From the NCBI GenBank assembly GCA_905221605.1, contig CAJNDS010002579.1:1038734-1102733 (forward strand): a stretch of 64,000 nt of DNA, read 5' to 3'. The translations under genes and the position numbers were made by a program. This DNA is from Symbiodinium natans (taxonomy: Eukaryota; Sar; Dinophyceae; Suessiales; Symbiodiniaceae). Every line of letters starts with the position of its first letter. Position 1 is the first letter of the stretch. Shown piece by piece: positions 38,931 through 48,187 of this stretch. The notes under the pieces were generated by a model that worked only from the letters and a program-made list of their open reading frames with translations, had not been told where the DNA came from and did no database searches.

Positions 38931-39885
38931 ATACACATACAACTCAAGGTCCTAATCGCGACCACACACGCAGAGACCATGTAACCCGATTTGGAATAGA
39001 TTTTCAAGTTCAATGGGCCCTGATCCCGACAACCCATAATTAGAAGTTGTGTTTTCAGGCCCCCAAATCCACCCCGTGTTCAAGGATGCGTCATCGACGC
39101 GTGTCATCTATCGTGCTCAAAAAAGCATGGTGCAAAGTGTAAACCCTACCTCAAGTGGTTACCTTAGATCCATTAAAGTGGCTTTGCAATAGGAACCTAC
39201 AGAAAAATAGGTGTTGGGTTCATGAGGTAAGCCCGAAACCCTATACCCTAAACCCTAAACCCTAAACCCTAAACCGCTGGTGTGGCCAAACTGTTGCTGG
39301 CGCTCAGCTGCGGATTCGCAGCTCCAGCATTTTGCTGTAGGGCCTCAGCCACTTCGATTCTGTGGGTTTGGGGTTTTAAGGGTTTTAAGGGTTTAGGGCT
39401 TTAGGGGTTTTAAGGGTTTACAGGGTTCAGGGTCTGAGAGGGTTCAGGGTTTGGGGTTTGGGGTTTTGGGTTAAAATAGACACCCAAATAGTAGGATCCC
39501 CTTATAATAAGGACCCCGATAAGGTACCCCTAAGATCGTAAACCCCCATACAGACATCGCAAGCATACAAATAGCAGAAGCCAAAGCAGAATGCGGCTTG
39601 GGGTTCAGGGTATTTGTTCTCGCCTTTGACATGAATGCTTGGATTTCATTTTTGCCGTGCACAATGGAAATGGTTCCTTGTTGCCTTCGCTTCACTTCAC
39701 GGGCCTTTTGCGTAGCCAAGTCCGACGAGTCCAACTACTTGCGCGTAGAATCTGGCAGCAATCTCTTTCCGTTGCCCATACTGTTGGTGTTTTTTACTTC
39801 AAAACACCCTAAACCCTAAACCCTAAACCCTAAGTCTTTTTCATGCAAGCAAACAAACCTTCTGGGCTCTTTTGGGAGCAGAGAG

Positions 39886-39978
39886 GCTTCATGGCGCTGG
39901 TTCCGGTTCCAGGGATTGCCTTCGGGCCTGCAGTGCCCCCGGAGTTTAGACAGAAGCGCAAGAACCCCTCAAGTATCG
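39886..39978 (+). CDS. likely exon, unknown product
   Basis: Acceptor AGAGAG, entry phase 1, then FMALVPVPGIAFGPAV, PPEFRQKRKNPSSI, exit phase 1 at G followed by GTTAGGG. CCCTAAA upstream and a long TTTAGGG array starting at the donor. Exit phase agrees with the next island exon (40,630). Domain unknown. Confidence 0.45.
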
Positions 39979-39979
39979 G

Positions 39980-40076
39980 TTAGGGTTTAGGGTTTAGGGT
40001 TTAGGGTTTAGGGTTTAGGGTTTAGGGTTTAGGGTTTAGGGTTTAGGGTTTAGGGTTTAGGGTTTAGGGTTTAGGG
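39980..40076. repeat. TTTAGGG array
   Basis: About 14 perfect units. Confidence 0.97.
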
Positions 40077-40629
40077 ACGTGGTAATGAGACAACCTATGC
40101 CAGCTAGTAACAGGCTTCGAGCGACCTGCAATGACAGCAGGGAAGGGCGAGGCCTTCGATGGCTACGCGTCGGTGAATGCTTCTTTGTCAGAAGCTCAGC
40201 CCGCCTCGAAACCCAGAAGACTCGCCAACCCTTAAACCCTTACCCTGCGACAACCAGAAGCCCTGACTAAACCCCTGAAACCCCAGGCTGTGCAAAAAAA
40301 GCCCTCAAAGAGAAGGGTGCTTCCGGAGAGGGTTAGGGCCTTCCTGAGGCCCCTGAGCATTTTTTGGGTTCTCCGGGTACCTTCCCCCCATCCCTGGACA
40401 CCCCTCCCTTAAGAACCTTGCAACAAGCAAGGCCGTACCTCAACCTGCAACACCTCTTACTTCGCCTTTCGTTGAACTTTATAAACTTTTTGGGTCTCCG
40501 TATTTAGTAGGAATATTAAAGTTTAACCTTTTTTTCCCCTTGGTTATTGGAGAAGTAAGACCTGCTACCCCTGATCACCCTAAACCCTAAACCCTAAACC
40601 CTAAACTCTAAACCCTGCATGTGGCTCAG

Positions 40630-40659
40630 GGTTCATCACCCTGCGGCCCTACAACATGG
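40630..40659 (+). CDS. possible exon in array-bounded island
   Basis: Entry phase 1 after GGCTCAG, product (G)FITLRPYNM, exit phase 1 at G followed by GTTTAGGG. Upstream CCCTAAA, downstream TTTAGGG, both within 40 bases. Confidence 0.4.
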
Positions 40660-40769
40660 GTTTAGGGTTTAGGGTTTAGGGTTTCGGGTTTAGGGGGGCG
40701 TTTAAGGTGTAAGTTTTGGGGGTTTGGGCTTAGGGCTCTAAGATTGTTAACCTGACTTGCCTGCCTAAG

Positions 40770-40830
40770 GAAGGCACTGCGTGAGCAACGTGTGGCGCGC
40801 GAAGCGGAAAGGCCGAACCAAGAGCCTTCA
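40770..40830 (+). CDS. possible exon, unknown product
   Basis: After CCTAAG, the phase predicted from 40,659 reads RHCVSNVWRAKRKGRTKSL, strongly basic. A second open frame reads ALREQRVAREAERPNQEPS. The phase chain favours the first. Confidence 0.35.
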
Positions 40831-40835
40831 GTTTA

Positions 40836-41185
40836 CTCCCAACTCCTGATCTGCAGAGCGGTTTTAGGGCTTGGGGTTTAGGGTTTGGGGTTTAGGGTTT
40901 GGGGTTTAGGGTTTAGGGTTTAGGGCAGTTTAGGGTTTAGGGTTTAGGGCCAGAACCTTCGTTCAAGGATGTGTAGGGTGTGGGGGGGGGGGGGGGGGGG
41001 GATGGGACGAGGGGCGCCGGTTCTTTCTGTGTCTGCTGCGGTCTTCTTCTGGGCCTCTTCCGGGTTCAACCCTAAACCCTAAACCCTAAACCCTAAACCC
41101 TAAACCCTAAACCCTAAACCCTAAGCTAAAGAGCCTACGCCCTACCCTAAACCCTAAAACCGCTCTGCAGATCAGGAGTTGGGAG
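40836..41185. repeat. 34-base perfect inverted repeat around facing telomeric arrays
   Basis: CTCCCAACTCCTGATCTGCAGAGCGGTTTTAGGG at 40,836-40,869 is exactly inverted at 41,152-41,185. Inside, TTTAGGG-type repeats (40,865-40,945), a poly-G run (40,981-41,001) and CCCTAAA (41,070-41,125) also face each other, so the whole 350 bases could fold into one long stem. Confidence 0.9.
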
Positions 41186-41239
41186 TCGGGAGTCGGGAGA
41201 TTGGTCTTGACCGGGTAAGGAAGGAACGAAAGAAGCTTT

Positions 41240-41348
41240 CCCTAAGGGTCCATGTACCTATATAGTATATACTTAGGCCCTAAAGCTACTATATGGGAAC
41301 CCCTTTAAGGCCCAAGTATATACTATATAGGTACATGGACCCTTAGGG
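41240..41348. mobile_element. MITE family 2, near-perfect hairpin
   Basis: A 40-base terminal inverted repeat starting CCTAAGGGTCCATGTACCTA with one mismatch, loop about 28 bases. The best-preserved member of the family. Confidence 0.9.
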
Positions 41349-41436
41349 TTTATGGTTCAGTTGACCTAAGATACCGGGATCATCCTGAAGTCCTATGCTA
41401 CTTTTTGATAGAGTTTTCGGCCCTTTTAGGGCAGAG

Positions 41437-41471
41437 TGCCTTAACTCGAACGGGACCGCAGGGAGGCCATG
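41437..41471 (+). CDS. possible exon with consensus donor
   Basis: GGGCAGAG acceptor and a GTAAGC donor (CCATG then GTAAGC). The frame reads CLNSNGTAGRP or alternatives. Product unknown. Confidence 0.3.
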
Positions 41472-42261
41472 GTAAGCGCAGATTGAGGGTTTAGGGTTTA
41501 GGGCTTAGGGTTTAGAGTTTGTGCTTAGGGTTTAGGGTTTAGGGCTTAGGGTGTAGGGTTTAGGGTTCACTCTGGGTGCTGGAGCCGTAATTCGTGTTAG
41601 CACACTTGGTTGGGGAAGAGACCTTCGATGAAGGAATCCTAAAGCCTAAACCCTAAACCCTAATACAACTAAATTAGGAGCCCTTGTTTGTTTCCTAACC
41701 CCCTTTTGCCAATTCAAGTGTCTAAGGCTCACCGGGTAAGGGAGATGAGGGAATCCCAGCTTTTTGGCTGTCTTGAAACCCCCTGCACCCGCACTTTCCA
41801 TAACTTTCCTACATCCCAACATGTACCGTAATGCTCCTAAACCCCTAAACCCTAAACCCTAAACCCTAAACCCTAAACCCTAAACCCTAAACCCGAACAG
41901 GCCTCAACCCGAACAACGCCCGCCGGCCCGGAAAGGCACCAAAACGAAGGCCATACCCTGCATAAATGTATTTGTTGAATGCAAAAATCGAATGTTGGGC
42001 ACACGCCTTGAATTCAGGATGTTGGGGCTTAGGGTTTAGGCTTTAGGCTTTAGGCTTTAGGGTTTAGGCGGGGCCTTCTGGGCATGCTGCAGCCCGCACC
42101 CTCAAGCCTATTAGACCCTGAGCCCCCTAGAAGCCCTGCGTCGTTGACGCGCCTGAAGATCACAAAGCTTCCCACTTGAGGTTCATTCATGGGTACTTCT
42201 AACTCCAAGTAAAAGTCTACGTACTGAAAGCCGACTTGTGGCACTTAGGGGCTTATAAGTA

Positions 42262-42354
42262 CACTTTAGATCCTTAGCCTTTTTGGGCTTATTGGGTTTC
42301 TTAATAAGGCAGCGAAAAATCGAATATATAGCTACCCTGCTAAGTGCAGCCAAG
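42262..42354. mobile_element. introner-like element, copy 2
   Basis: ACTTTAGATCCTTAGCC to GCTAAGTGCAGCCAAG, about 85% like the copies at 31,516 and 45,635 by eye. It contains a possible branch site (CTAAG) and ends in the acceptor GTGCAG directly before the open frame at 42,350. Confidence 0.8.
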
Positions 42355-42489
42355 AAATGGGGGGCATACGTAGCCAAGCAGGAATTGGGAGAGACCGCAG
42401 ACCCTCTTCCTGGCAGGCAGGCTGCTTACCTGACCGTTCCTAGTTTGGAATTGTGGGAAGCTATTTACCGCCAGTTTGCAGGATTGTAG
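42350..42489 (+). CDS. likely terminal exon, unknown product
   Basis: Two bases then KKWGAYVAKQELGETADP and PSLELWEAIYRQFAGL before TAG. 44 residues of ordinary protein composition. It starts at the acceptor of the introner-like element, so the element would form the end of the last intron. The frame is open back into the element, which carries no gene itself. No domain recognised. It would end the gene whose exons lie at 35-41 kb. Confidence 0.5.
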
Positions 42490-42893
42490 CTAGTATGTAA
42501 CTTAGCCTCATGTTTCAAAAATATTTGCAACTAGACTTCATCAAACAAAAGCGGTGCCTAGAAGGGAGAGCTTTGGGTCAAAAGCCGGGCAAGACTTAGT
42601 GCGATGTGCCCGCCTACTATCGTACCTGTAGTTCAAGGGCATCAGGCTCATAACCTTAAGCGTTGGAAAATGTAGACCACCGACTTGCAGGGCCGTTTTT
42701 GCAAGCACTGGGCTAGGATGCCCCATATTTTTCGTTAACAGTAATTGGGGTCTTAGGGTAGGGTTTAAAGTACAGCGCAATTCTTTTTGGCAAGGCCCGT
42801 GAAACGCCCGATAAACAAGATCGTCTGTGGTTGTCGGGCTCCCGGGCCAGTAGCAAAGTTGGGAACTTGTGTCCTGACGGGCCGGGGGGCACC
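42490..42893. other. probable intergenic region
   Basis: 400 bases free of telomeric arrays between a stop codon and the ATG of the RRM gene. It has no TATA-like or spliced-leader-acceptor signal that I can identify with confidence. Long frames on the - strand are complements of the RRM gene. Confidence 0.5.
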
Positions 42894-43559
42894 ATGGCCG
42901 TCGCATCGTTGCGGCCTGCGCGCAGGAGATGCGCGACGCGAATGGGAGTCTCAGAGGCGCCCCTTGGCCGCCTCTGCATCTTACTTCTGGCAGCCTCTGT
43001 AAGCTGGGCATGTGCGCCCCTCTTCGCCATGGAGGGACCCTCCAGCAAGGCACCTCAGCTGGGGCGGAGCCCGGAATCTCGCAGCGTTTATGTGGGAAAC
43101 CTTCCCTGGAGCACCAGGGGCGAGGAGCTTGGCGAGATGTTTGCAGAAGTGGGCACAGTTCTCCGGAGCGAGGTCGAGATGGCAAAAGGCAGGTCGCAAG
43201 GTTGGGCTACAGTGACCGTGTCCTCGCCAGCAGAGGCCATGAAAGCCGCAGAGAAGTTTGACGGTGTCACGATCCAAGGATCGCTCAAAGGCGACACAGT
43301 CGAGCGCCAAATCGTTGTGAATCTCGAGAAGCGCTCTTTGGTGCTTAGTAACTTGCCCGACACCACCACGTTCAACGAAATCAGGGACATGTTCAAGGAC
43401 GTCGGGCGCCCACGCTGGATCAACCGTGGCCTATCCCACAACGAGAAGTCACCTGGACACGCGGTGGTTATTTTCTATACAGAGGAGGATGCCCAAAAGG
43501 CTTTGAGTATGAACGAGAAGGAGATGGGAGAGTGGACTCTGTACGTGGGCCACATTTGA
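42894..43559 (+). CDS. two-RRM RNA-binding protein with N-terminal leader
   Basis: A complete intronless gene of 221 residues. RRM1 covers about residues 63-145, with RNP2 as VYVGNLP (65-71) and RNP1 around RSQGWATVTV (100-109). RRM2 covers about 147-220, with LVLSNLP (149-155) and GHAVVIFY (188-195). Residues 1-46 hold an Arg-rich start and a hydrophobic stretch (LCILLLAASVSWA, 27-39) ending in Ala-x-Ala-like sites, as in a signal peptide. Family knowledge: this layout is that of small nucleus-encoded plastid or mitochondrial RNPs that stabilise or edit organelle transcripts; in peridinin dinoflagellates plastid proteins carry such leaders. I chose ATG 42,894 (ACCATGG) over an in-frame ATG at 42,831 because the leader then begins at the N-terminus. 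RNP1 lacks the usual second aromatic. It is the only long multi-domain frame in the window and no array interrupts it. A cytosolic or nuclear role cannot be excluded. Confidence 0.85.
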   Translation: MAVASLRPARRRCATRMGVSEAPLGRLCILLLAASVSWACAPLFAMEGPSSKAPQLGRSPESRSVYVGNLPWSTRGEELGEMFAEVGTVLRSEVEMAKGRSQGWATVTVSSPAEAMKAAEKFDGVTIQGSLKGDTVERQIVVNLEKRSLVLSNLPDTTTFNEIRDMFKDVGRPRWINRGLSHNEKSPGHAVVIFYTEEDAQKALSMNEKEMGEWTLYVGHI

Positions 43560-43759
43560 TTTATGCCCTTGCACAGTGCTTCAGCCGCTTCAGAATGGCA
43601 TCGTCATGCGTCTTGCGTCGTGTGTGTGGTGTGCGCCTCACTATATCATTTGTGCAGGCGCGTGTGAGCGAAAGGAACTCACTTCGTGGGGCTGTTCATT
43701 TCTTTCACTACATCAGGTATCATCCCCGCCCCGGGGTCTCTTCTGTTAAGCCCTATAAA

Positions 43760-43812
43760 CTACCCTGAACCCTATAAACCCTATAAACCCTATAAACCCT
43801 ATAAACCCTATA
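43760..43812. repeat. CCCTATAAA (9-base) array
   Basis: Six copies of ACCCTATAA, a telomere-like unit with two extra bases. A shorter block is at 58,098-58,130. Confidence 0.95.
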
Positions 43813-44079
43813 AACTCCAAACCTTATCAGCTCCTCACAGTTGTGGTTTGGGGGGCCCCGGGAAAAAAAGGGGGGGCTTTCCAAAAGTTCCGCATAGTTG
43901 AGATCAACCTCCCCATGTGCGCACATGGGCCCGCCGGTGCATCCGAATACACAAAACGGTTTTCTGTAGAGTTTACGGTTTGGGGATGAAAAGGAGGGGG
44001 GGTGGGGTGCTTGATGGTCCGTGAGTAAGAAGCTACGTGTACGCAGATCTTGCAAGTGCCCAAATACAAGGCTTGGGGT

Positions 44080-44156
44080 TTAGGGTTTAGGGTTTAGGGT
44101 TTAGGGTTTAGGGTTTAGGGTTTAGGGTTTAGGGTTTAGGGTTTAGGGTTTAGGGC
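44080..44156. repeat. TTTAGGG array
   Basis: About 11 perfect units. Confidence 0.97.
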
Positions 44157-44174
44157 TTGAACCAACGGCGACAG

Positions 44175-44290
44175 CAATTTATGGTTACCAGGACCCGAAA
44201 TGGATTCAGAATGTACCAGTGGCGCAGAACCCAACTGAACGGCCTTTCGACCATCTCAAACTCGGCCAAAGCATTCGGCCAAGACTCTTT
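44175..44290 (+). CDS. likely exon, unknown product
   Basis: After GGCGACAG, two bases then IYGYQDPKWIQNVPVAQ, NPTERPFDHLKLGQSIR. Proline- and aromatic-rich in a globular way, unlike repeat frames. The donor was not resolved (possible GA near 44,290). TTTAGGG arrays on both sides. Family unknown. Confidence 0.4.
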
Positions 44291-45260
44291 GGGACCCAAA
44301 CCCTACAAAATTCCTACAGGCTTCGAGCGAAGCTTCTAGGGTTTAGGGTTTAGGAATAAGGGTTTAGGGTTTAGGAATAAGGGTTTAGGGTTTAGGGCTA
44401 GGGTTTAGGGTTTCGGAATAAGGGTTTTGGGTTTTGGGTTTAGGGTGTAGCCCGAAGCTTGAGGCGAGAGCTCGCCAGCCTTGCGGCTGTGCTCCGAGCG
44501 GTCCTTGATGTTCTTGTTTCACACGATGGGGTGTTTTCGTTAAGGGTTTAGGGTTTAGGGTTTAGGGTTTAGTCTGGGTGAGGGGGTTTAGGTTCCAGGA
44601 TTTAGGGTTTCCCTTATTACAAGGAGGTCCGTCTGTCGAGAGGCCCTAATCAGTCTCGGGGGCGAGACTCCAGGGTTTGGGATTGAAGTTTTAAGGTTTA
44701 GGGTTTAGGGTTTAGGGCTGTTTAGGGATTCGGGTGGAAGGTTTTTGGGCCCCACCCACCCTAGGGCTTCGAGGGTCCAGGACGTCAGGGCTTTTGGATT
44801 CAGAGTGGTTTTTGCCCTAAACCCTACACCCCAAACCCTAAATCCCAACCCCAAACACCAATTCCCAAACCCCAAGCCCCAAACCCCAAACCCCAAACCC
44901 CAAACCCTAAACCCCAAACCCTAAACCCTAAACCCTGCAGAGTTTAGTGGGGGGTGGGGGATCTCTAAACCCTAAACGCTATAAACCCTAAACCTTAAAC
45001 CCTAAACCCTAAACCCTATGGCAGATTTCTGACTTAAGGGTGTTTGGGGCTCGCTGGGCTTTGCTTGGTCACTCCGTCACGGCGCCCCCAGCGCCCTGGA
45101 AAGGTTGGGGTTTAGGGTTTAGGGTTCAGGGTTTAGGGTTTAGGGTTTAGGGTTTAGGGTTTAGGGTTTAGGCTTTACGTGGCATATGCCCGACGGCCTT
45201 CCGTCAGGAATCCCTCCGGAGGCCAACACAGAAATCTCTCCCCACCCAAGCGGCGTTCTC

Positions 45261-45486
45261 CTAGGACCGGGAGTAGGCCCTTTTTTTCCTCCCAAAGAGC
45301 CCAATATTGCTTAATTAAGCAATATACGTTAAATCATATAGGGGTCCTGAATATGATTTAAGGAATATTCCTTAATTCAGCAATATTGGGCTCTTTGGGC
45401 TTGCTTTAGGGTTGGGGTTCCCTTATACTCCCCTTAAAACCACAAAGAGGACCCTGTTTATTTTCTAGGCGACTCCCGGGCTGAGT
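45261..45486. mobile_element. MITE family 1 copy interrupted by another element
   Basis: Starts CTAGGACCGGGAGTAGGCCC and resumes after the insert with TTAGGGTTGGGGTTCCCTTA, ending CTAGGCGACTCCCGGGCTGAG. The intact copy at 61,975 has no such interruption. Confidence 0.85.
45291..45399. mobile_element. MITE nested in family 1 copy
   Basis: 20-base perfect terminal inverted repeat CCCAAAGAGCCCAATATTGC, length 109 bases, AT-rich interior with TTAATTAAGCAATA and ATATGATTTAAGGAATA. It is absent from the equivalent position of other family 1 copies. Confidence 0.85.
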
Positions 45487-45634
45487 GTCTGTCAAGGACA
45501 CGACCAGGGCAGCATTCTTGGCAAGACTCTCCATCCTCCCCACGCAAGACCACGCGAGACCCCGCAAGTATGGCAGCCTTGCATGGGCCAAAGGGGCCCT
45601 GAACCCAAACCCTAAAACTCTTTGCATGTAAACC

Positions 45635-45746
45635 CTTTGTGGTGCTTTACTGTAACCTGAGATCCTAAGCCTTTTTTGGGTTTATTGGGTTTCTTAATAA
45701 GGCAGCAAAAATTCAATTTATAGCTACCCTGCTAAGTGCAGCCAAG
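45635..45746. mobile_element. introner-like element, copy 3
   Basis: CTTTGTGGTGCTTTACTGTAAC to GCTAAGTGCAGCCAAG; full length relative to copy 1. Here the acceptor-like end is followed by CCCTAA sequence, and no exon is apparent. Confidence 0.8.
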
Positions 45747-46265
45747 AACCCTAACCCCATACATCCAAAAACTCTTTGCATAGTAACGGCCTGCAGGCAG
45801 CATTGAAATCTGCCCTGAACGATTAATGAATGATCTTAAACTTGCAAAGACACAGATTGCTGAGGCGACGGCGAGATCAACGCGAAATTGGCGTCAGAAT
45901 GAGACAGAGAACGAAGATACCGGGAGTAATGACAAGATCAATAAAGAAAGAAAGGATAAGTCAAGAGCGAGGAGTGGGAGAGAGAGATTGAGAGAGCGAG
46001 AAAGAAAGAGAGAGAGAGAGATAGCGAAGCGAGCAAGCGAGCGAGCGAGGGTGCGTGTGAGGACCTGGATACGGTAGCATCCCTGGACATAAGTTCCTAA
46101 AACCCTAAACCCGAAACTTAAAATCCTAAGCCCTAAACCCTAAACCCTAAACCCTTAACCCTTAACCCTTAACCCTAAACCCTAAACCCTAAACCCTAAA
46201 CCCTAAACCCTAAACCCTAAACCCTAAACCCTAACCCTTAAACCCAAAGCCACAACTTCATTGAG

Positions 46266-46328
46266 GTCCCCGGGCTGCACCTGGGCGCGCGTGTTTGGTC
46301 CTCCGGCCAAGCCCTTGCTGAGGCGTGG
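46266..46328 (+). CDS. likely exon in array-bounded island
   Basis: 63 bases, phase 0/0, reading VPGLHLGARVWSS and GQALAEAW between CATTGAG and a good donor (TGG then GTAAAG). CCCTAAA ends 20 bases before and TTTAGGG starts 8 bases after. Product unknown. Confidence 0.45.
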
Positions 46329-47142
46329 GTAAAGGGTTTAGGGTTTAGGGTTTAGGGTTTAGGGTTTAGGGTTTAGGGTTTAGGGTTTAGGGTTTAGGGG
46401 TTCACGAAGCCTTCAAACGCTTTGGGGTTAGGGCTTAGGGTTCAGGGCTTGGGGCGACAATTTCAGGGCTTTAGGGGTTTCATGGTTGCGGGGTTTTATG
46501 TAAAGCTTTAGGGCTTAAGGGTTTGGGATATAAGGCCAGGGTGTAGCAGCTGGGGTAATCATGCTTTTCAGGTTTGAGGGGGATAGTATTTGCTGTTGAA
46601 TGTTGAAGTCCACAGGCCAGGGCTGTGAGACTTTGGCTGTCGATTCGTTGCCCACTTGGGTTTACGGCATAGGTCCTTCAGTTGGAGTTGGCCCTAAGCC
46701 CTAAACCCCAAACCCTAGCCTCACCCCTCTAAGCAAAGCAACTCAGCCTGTAGACCCTAAACTGTAGACCCTAAACCCTGAACCCTGAACCCTAAACCGT
46801 AAACCCAGACCCCCCCCCAAACCCCTAAGCATTGAGCTGCCCGAGATGCCTGAAGCCCTAGAAGCCCAAGACATCCCAAGCACAAAACCAACAAGGAGGA
46901 TTGGGGTTTTTTGGGTTGTGTATAGGGTTTAGGGTTGTAGGGTTTAGGGTTGTAGGGTTTAGGGTTGTAGGGTTTAGGGTTTGGGGGTGTCTAAATGATA
47001 GATCGCCGACCAAGGAAAAGGAGCCCTCCACCCTAGACCCATTTAAGCCCTTGAACCCTATACACCCTATGAACCCTAAACCCTAAACCCCAAACCCTAA
47101 CCCCCTTTTGGGTTGGGGCGGACCCGAAAGGCCGTGGCGCAG

Positions 47143-47171
47143 GGGCGGTGTCCAGAGCTGCGTGGGGCGAG
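47143..47171 (+). CDS. possible exon in array-bounded island
   Basis: 29 bases between GGCGCAG and GCGAG followed by GTCGGG, with CCCTAAA before and TTTAGGG after. Too short to identify. Confidence 0.25.
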
Positions 47172-47599
47172 GTCGGGGGGCTATTCGCTGTCTTTAGGGG
47201 TTAGGGTTTAGGGTTTAGGGTTTCAAAACTTTGGGATCTCAGCCTGCGAGAAGAAGGACCCCAAAGGGATCATTATTTAGACACGTGACCATGTGTTTGT
47301 TCAAGACCTGTTTTTTTTTCTGGGGGGCAAGGCAGCGGAGGAAGGCGGCAGGGTTCGAATACTTGTGTACATTGAGTGTAGGCCTTTGGTGCCGGCCAGA
47401 ACGGCACAATCTGCACTCTTGCTCCTATAGCCTGCTAACCCCTCAACCCTAAACATCTGAGGTTAAAGGCTGGAAGAAGGAGTCCTATGTCGTTTTGAAG
47501 GAGCCAAAAGGAGGCTGTAGGGAGGTCTAGATAGGCTTCCAGAAACCCCAAACCGTAAACCCTAAACCCTAAACAAACCCTTACCCCCAACCCTTAGAC

Positions 47600-47698
47600 C
47601 CTAAAACCCTAAAACCCTAAAACCCTAAAACCCTAAAACCCTAAAACCCTAAAACCCTAAAACCCTAAAACCCTAAAACCCTAAAACCCTAAACCCTA
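47600..47698. repeat. CCCTAAAA (8-base) array
   Basis: About 12 perfect copies, the complement of the TTTTAGGG type at 14,100. Confidence 0.97.
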
Positions 47699-47734
47699 AC
47701 CGGCCCCTTATGTCTTCCCTGATCTCACCTCAAG

Positions 47735-47794
47735 CCCTGGAGCACCAAAAGGCCCCGCTTCTTCCGGTTCTCATGGTTGCCGAACATCTCAGAG
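47735..47794 (+). CDS. possible exon, helical peptide
   Basis: After CCTCAAG, the frame reads LEHQKAPLLPVLMVAEHLR, a convincing helix, before a possible GA donor. It follows the CCCTAAAA array and precedes a MITE. Family unknown. Confidence 0.35.
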
Positions 47795-47813
47795 GGGAAC
47801 CATGGGCCCTTAG

Positions 47814-47927
47814 TACCCAGAGACTCCAAAACCCCTTAATTTTTGGAATATCCCTTCAAGTCAAATTAAGAACCCTAGTATGTTTAAGGTATATTCCTGA
47901 ATTAAGGGGTTTTGGAGTCTCTGGGTA
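47814..47927. mobile_element. MITE with 28-base inverted ends
   Basis: TACCCAGAGACTCCAAAACC at the left is inverted at the right (GGTTTTGGAGTCTCTGGGTA), continuing into CCTTAATT / AATTAAGG. Confidence 0.85.
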
Positions 47928-48052
47928 TGGTCCCGTACCCTTGTTTATAGGGATCCCAAGAATGGGCCTTTGCTAGGTATAGTGTGTGTACACAAGGGTT
48001 GGACCCAAATTCAGGGCACATACTTCGGGTTCCCTGCAGCAGGTCTTGTTAA

Positions 48053-48187
48053 GCTACTATTTTGCTTAAGAACCCCCCAACAAAATAAAATGAAAAGTGC
48101 TTTTCCCTACAAGGGCATTACGAGGATCATTTGTTGTTGTTCTTTTTTTGTTAAGGGGGGATGGGTTCCTAAGCAAATGGTAGTAAC
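48053..48187. mobile_element. MITE family 7 copy
   Basis: CTACTATTTTGCTTAAGAACC at the left, GGTTCCTAAGCAAATGGTAG at the right. Related copies are at about 4,647-4,768, 20,200-20,313 and 52,109-52,216. Confidence 0.75.

Larger units (their letters stand above)
44340..46265. other. repeat-rich stretch with no supported exon
   Basis: Tandem TTTAGGAATAAGGG variants (44,340-44,450), TTTAGGG (44,540-44,570), CCCCAAA variants (44,820-44,935), CCCTAAA (44,965-45,018), TTTAGGG (45,110-45,175), nested MITEs (45,261-45,486), an introner-like copy (45,635-45,746), a GA-rich tract (45,950-46,050) whose 83-residue Arg/Glu frame is suspect, and CCCTAAA with CCCTTAA variants (46,130-46,245). Confidence 0.6.

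Noticed and set aside
41881-41960. Island reading LNPNNARRPGKAPKRRPYPA then stop
   Set aside because: Bounded by CCCTAAA and TTTAGGG like other islands, but several frames are open and the phase from neighbours is unknown, so I left it out of the gene list.
45826-46077. 83-residue Arg/Glu-rich frame
   Set aside because: The second half is a GA-rich low-complexity tract; the first 30 codons might be an exon but have no clear donor.
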